DNA of 64,000 bases from Candidatus Peribacteria bacterium (GTDB lineage Bacteria > Patescibacteriota > Gracilibacteria > UBA1369 > LOWO2-01-FULL-3): NCBI GenBank assembly GCA_943358175.1, contig CALRGV010000001.1:62001-126000 (forward strand), in the 5' to 3' direction. Below the pieces are notes generated by a model. It saw only the letters and a list, made by a program, of their open reading frames with translations, was not told the origin of the DNA and ran no database searches. The translations under genes and the position numbers were made by a program. This document shows, piece after piece, positions 63,702 to 64,000 of this stretch (positions are counted from its first letter, which is position 1; each line of letters opens with the position of its first letter).

Positions 63702-64000
63702 ATGAAAAATTCATCTCTGCCTAATATTCAATTACATCCAATGGTAATTTTCTGGTTGGGAATTTTGACCGGGGCTTTGGTTGTAGGATTGATTTTCTTC
63801 TATAGGGCAATGTCTCCATATCAGTATTCATCAGATATTTTGAGAAGTGATTTGGACTTACGTTCGACTTTGGAGATTGATGCACCACTTGAGGTACCGG
63901 TTGAACCGGCAGTTGATTCATTGAGAATGGAGGAGACTATTGATTCAAGGGATTATTCAACAGATTATGATGCAACTTTTAATGAATTTCCTACGCCTCC
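63702..64000 (+). CDS. Partial membrane-anchored hypothetical protein
   Basis: Open from ATG 63702 to the window end, 99 codons. One N-terminal membrane helix (MVIFWLGILTGALVVGLIFFY) after 13 residues. It is followed by an acidic Asp/Glu/Ser/Pro-rich region (DAPLEVPVEPAVDSL) that should lie outside the membrane. Not in the ORF track because its stop is outside the window. Own promoter, divergent from the giant gene. Family not recognised. Confidence 0.75.
   Translation, partial: MKNSSLPNIQLHPMVIFWLGILTGALVVGLIFFYRAMSPYQYSSDILRSDLDLRSTLEIDAPLEVPVEPAVDSLRMEETIDSRDYSTDYDATFNEFPTP

Overview
This 64 kb window looks like a chromosomal segment of a bacterium from the Candidate Phyla Radiation (Patescibacteria), probably near the Peregrinibacteria. 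The evidence is low GC, tightly packed genes with 1-11 nt overlaps, several reduced or oddly fused housekeeping proteins, very few Shine-Dalgarno sites, -10 boxes lying directly in front of start codons, and large lineage-specific surface and coiled-coil proteins. UGA is used as an ordinary stop (for example rpoD and the ATGA junctions of the his operon), so this is genetic code 11 and not the UGA-glycine code of Gracilibacteria and Absconditabacteria. The phylum call is inference.

Layout. 0-6.3 kb: a lysine/glutamate-rich protein cut by the window edge, an archaeal-type triosephosphate isomerase, an O-antigen-ligase-like membrane protein and an HNH nuclease carrying palindromic repeat inserts. 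6.3-13.7 kb (+): riboflavin kinase, a short MurE-like ligase, truB, a WecA/TagO-like transferase, dnaG, rpoD and greA. 13.8-21.2 kb (-): a membrane protein, lgt, a GspF-N-like membrane protein, pyrG, trpS and priA. 21.2-29.1 kb (+): an unknown protein, a TrpR/YerC-like regulator, and a complete histidine operon in the enterobacterial order G-D-C-B-H-(A-F)-(I-E). Here hisA and hisF are one gene, hisG is short, and a hisE fragment is duplicated behind the operon. 29.1-39.4 kb: tRNA-Arg, a SecD-SecF fusion with parvulin-like inserts, mannose-sugar genes, gpmA, prepilin peptidase, a TPR protein, ruvC and pyk. 39.6-53.5 kb: asnS, an RluA-type synthase, glmS, an M24 peptidase, ruvA, tgt, a histidine-rich protein, aroC, rpmE, a thrombospondin-type-3 surface protein and gyrA. 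53.5-54.8 kb: a GC-richer, hairpin-dense island with a small membrane protein. 54.8-64 kb: a VirB4-like ATPase, an SLH-anchored S41 protease, and a 1415-aa degenerate cyclase/AAA ATPase/TPR protein resembling a signalling STAND-type protein.

The strongest undescribed signal is a family of four roughly 110-125 bp elements (13.67, 40.90, 57.27 and 59.20 kb), each starting at or just past a stop codon. Each folds into three nested stems whose sequences differ between copies yet stay self-complementary. The internal loops between the stems are nearly identical. In at least three copies the outer arm includes the stop codon or the last codons of the neighbouring gene. Other signals are a second 47-bp intergenic repeat (two copies), a palindrome family around the HNH gene (three copies), and a six-codon leaderless mini-ORF in front of the VirB4-like gene.

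Together the genes cover lower glycolysis (tpiA, gpmA, pyk), histidine synthesis, nucleotide and amino-sugar synthesis (pyrG, glmS), envelope building (MurE-like, WecA/TagO-like, Lgt, SecDF, O-antigen ligase), type IV pilus or secretion parts (prepilin peptidase, VirB4-like) and core information processing.
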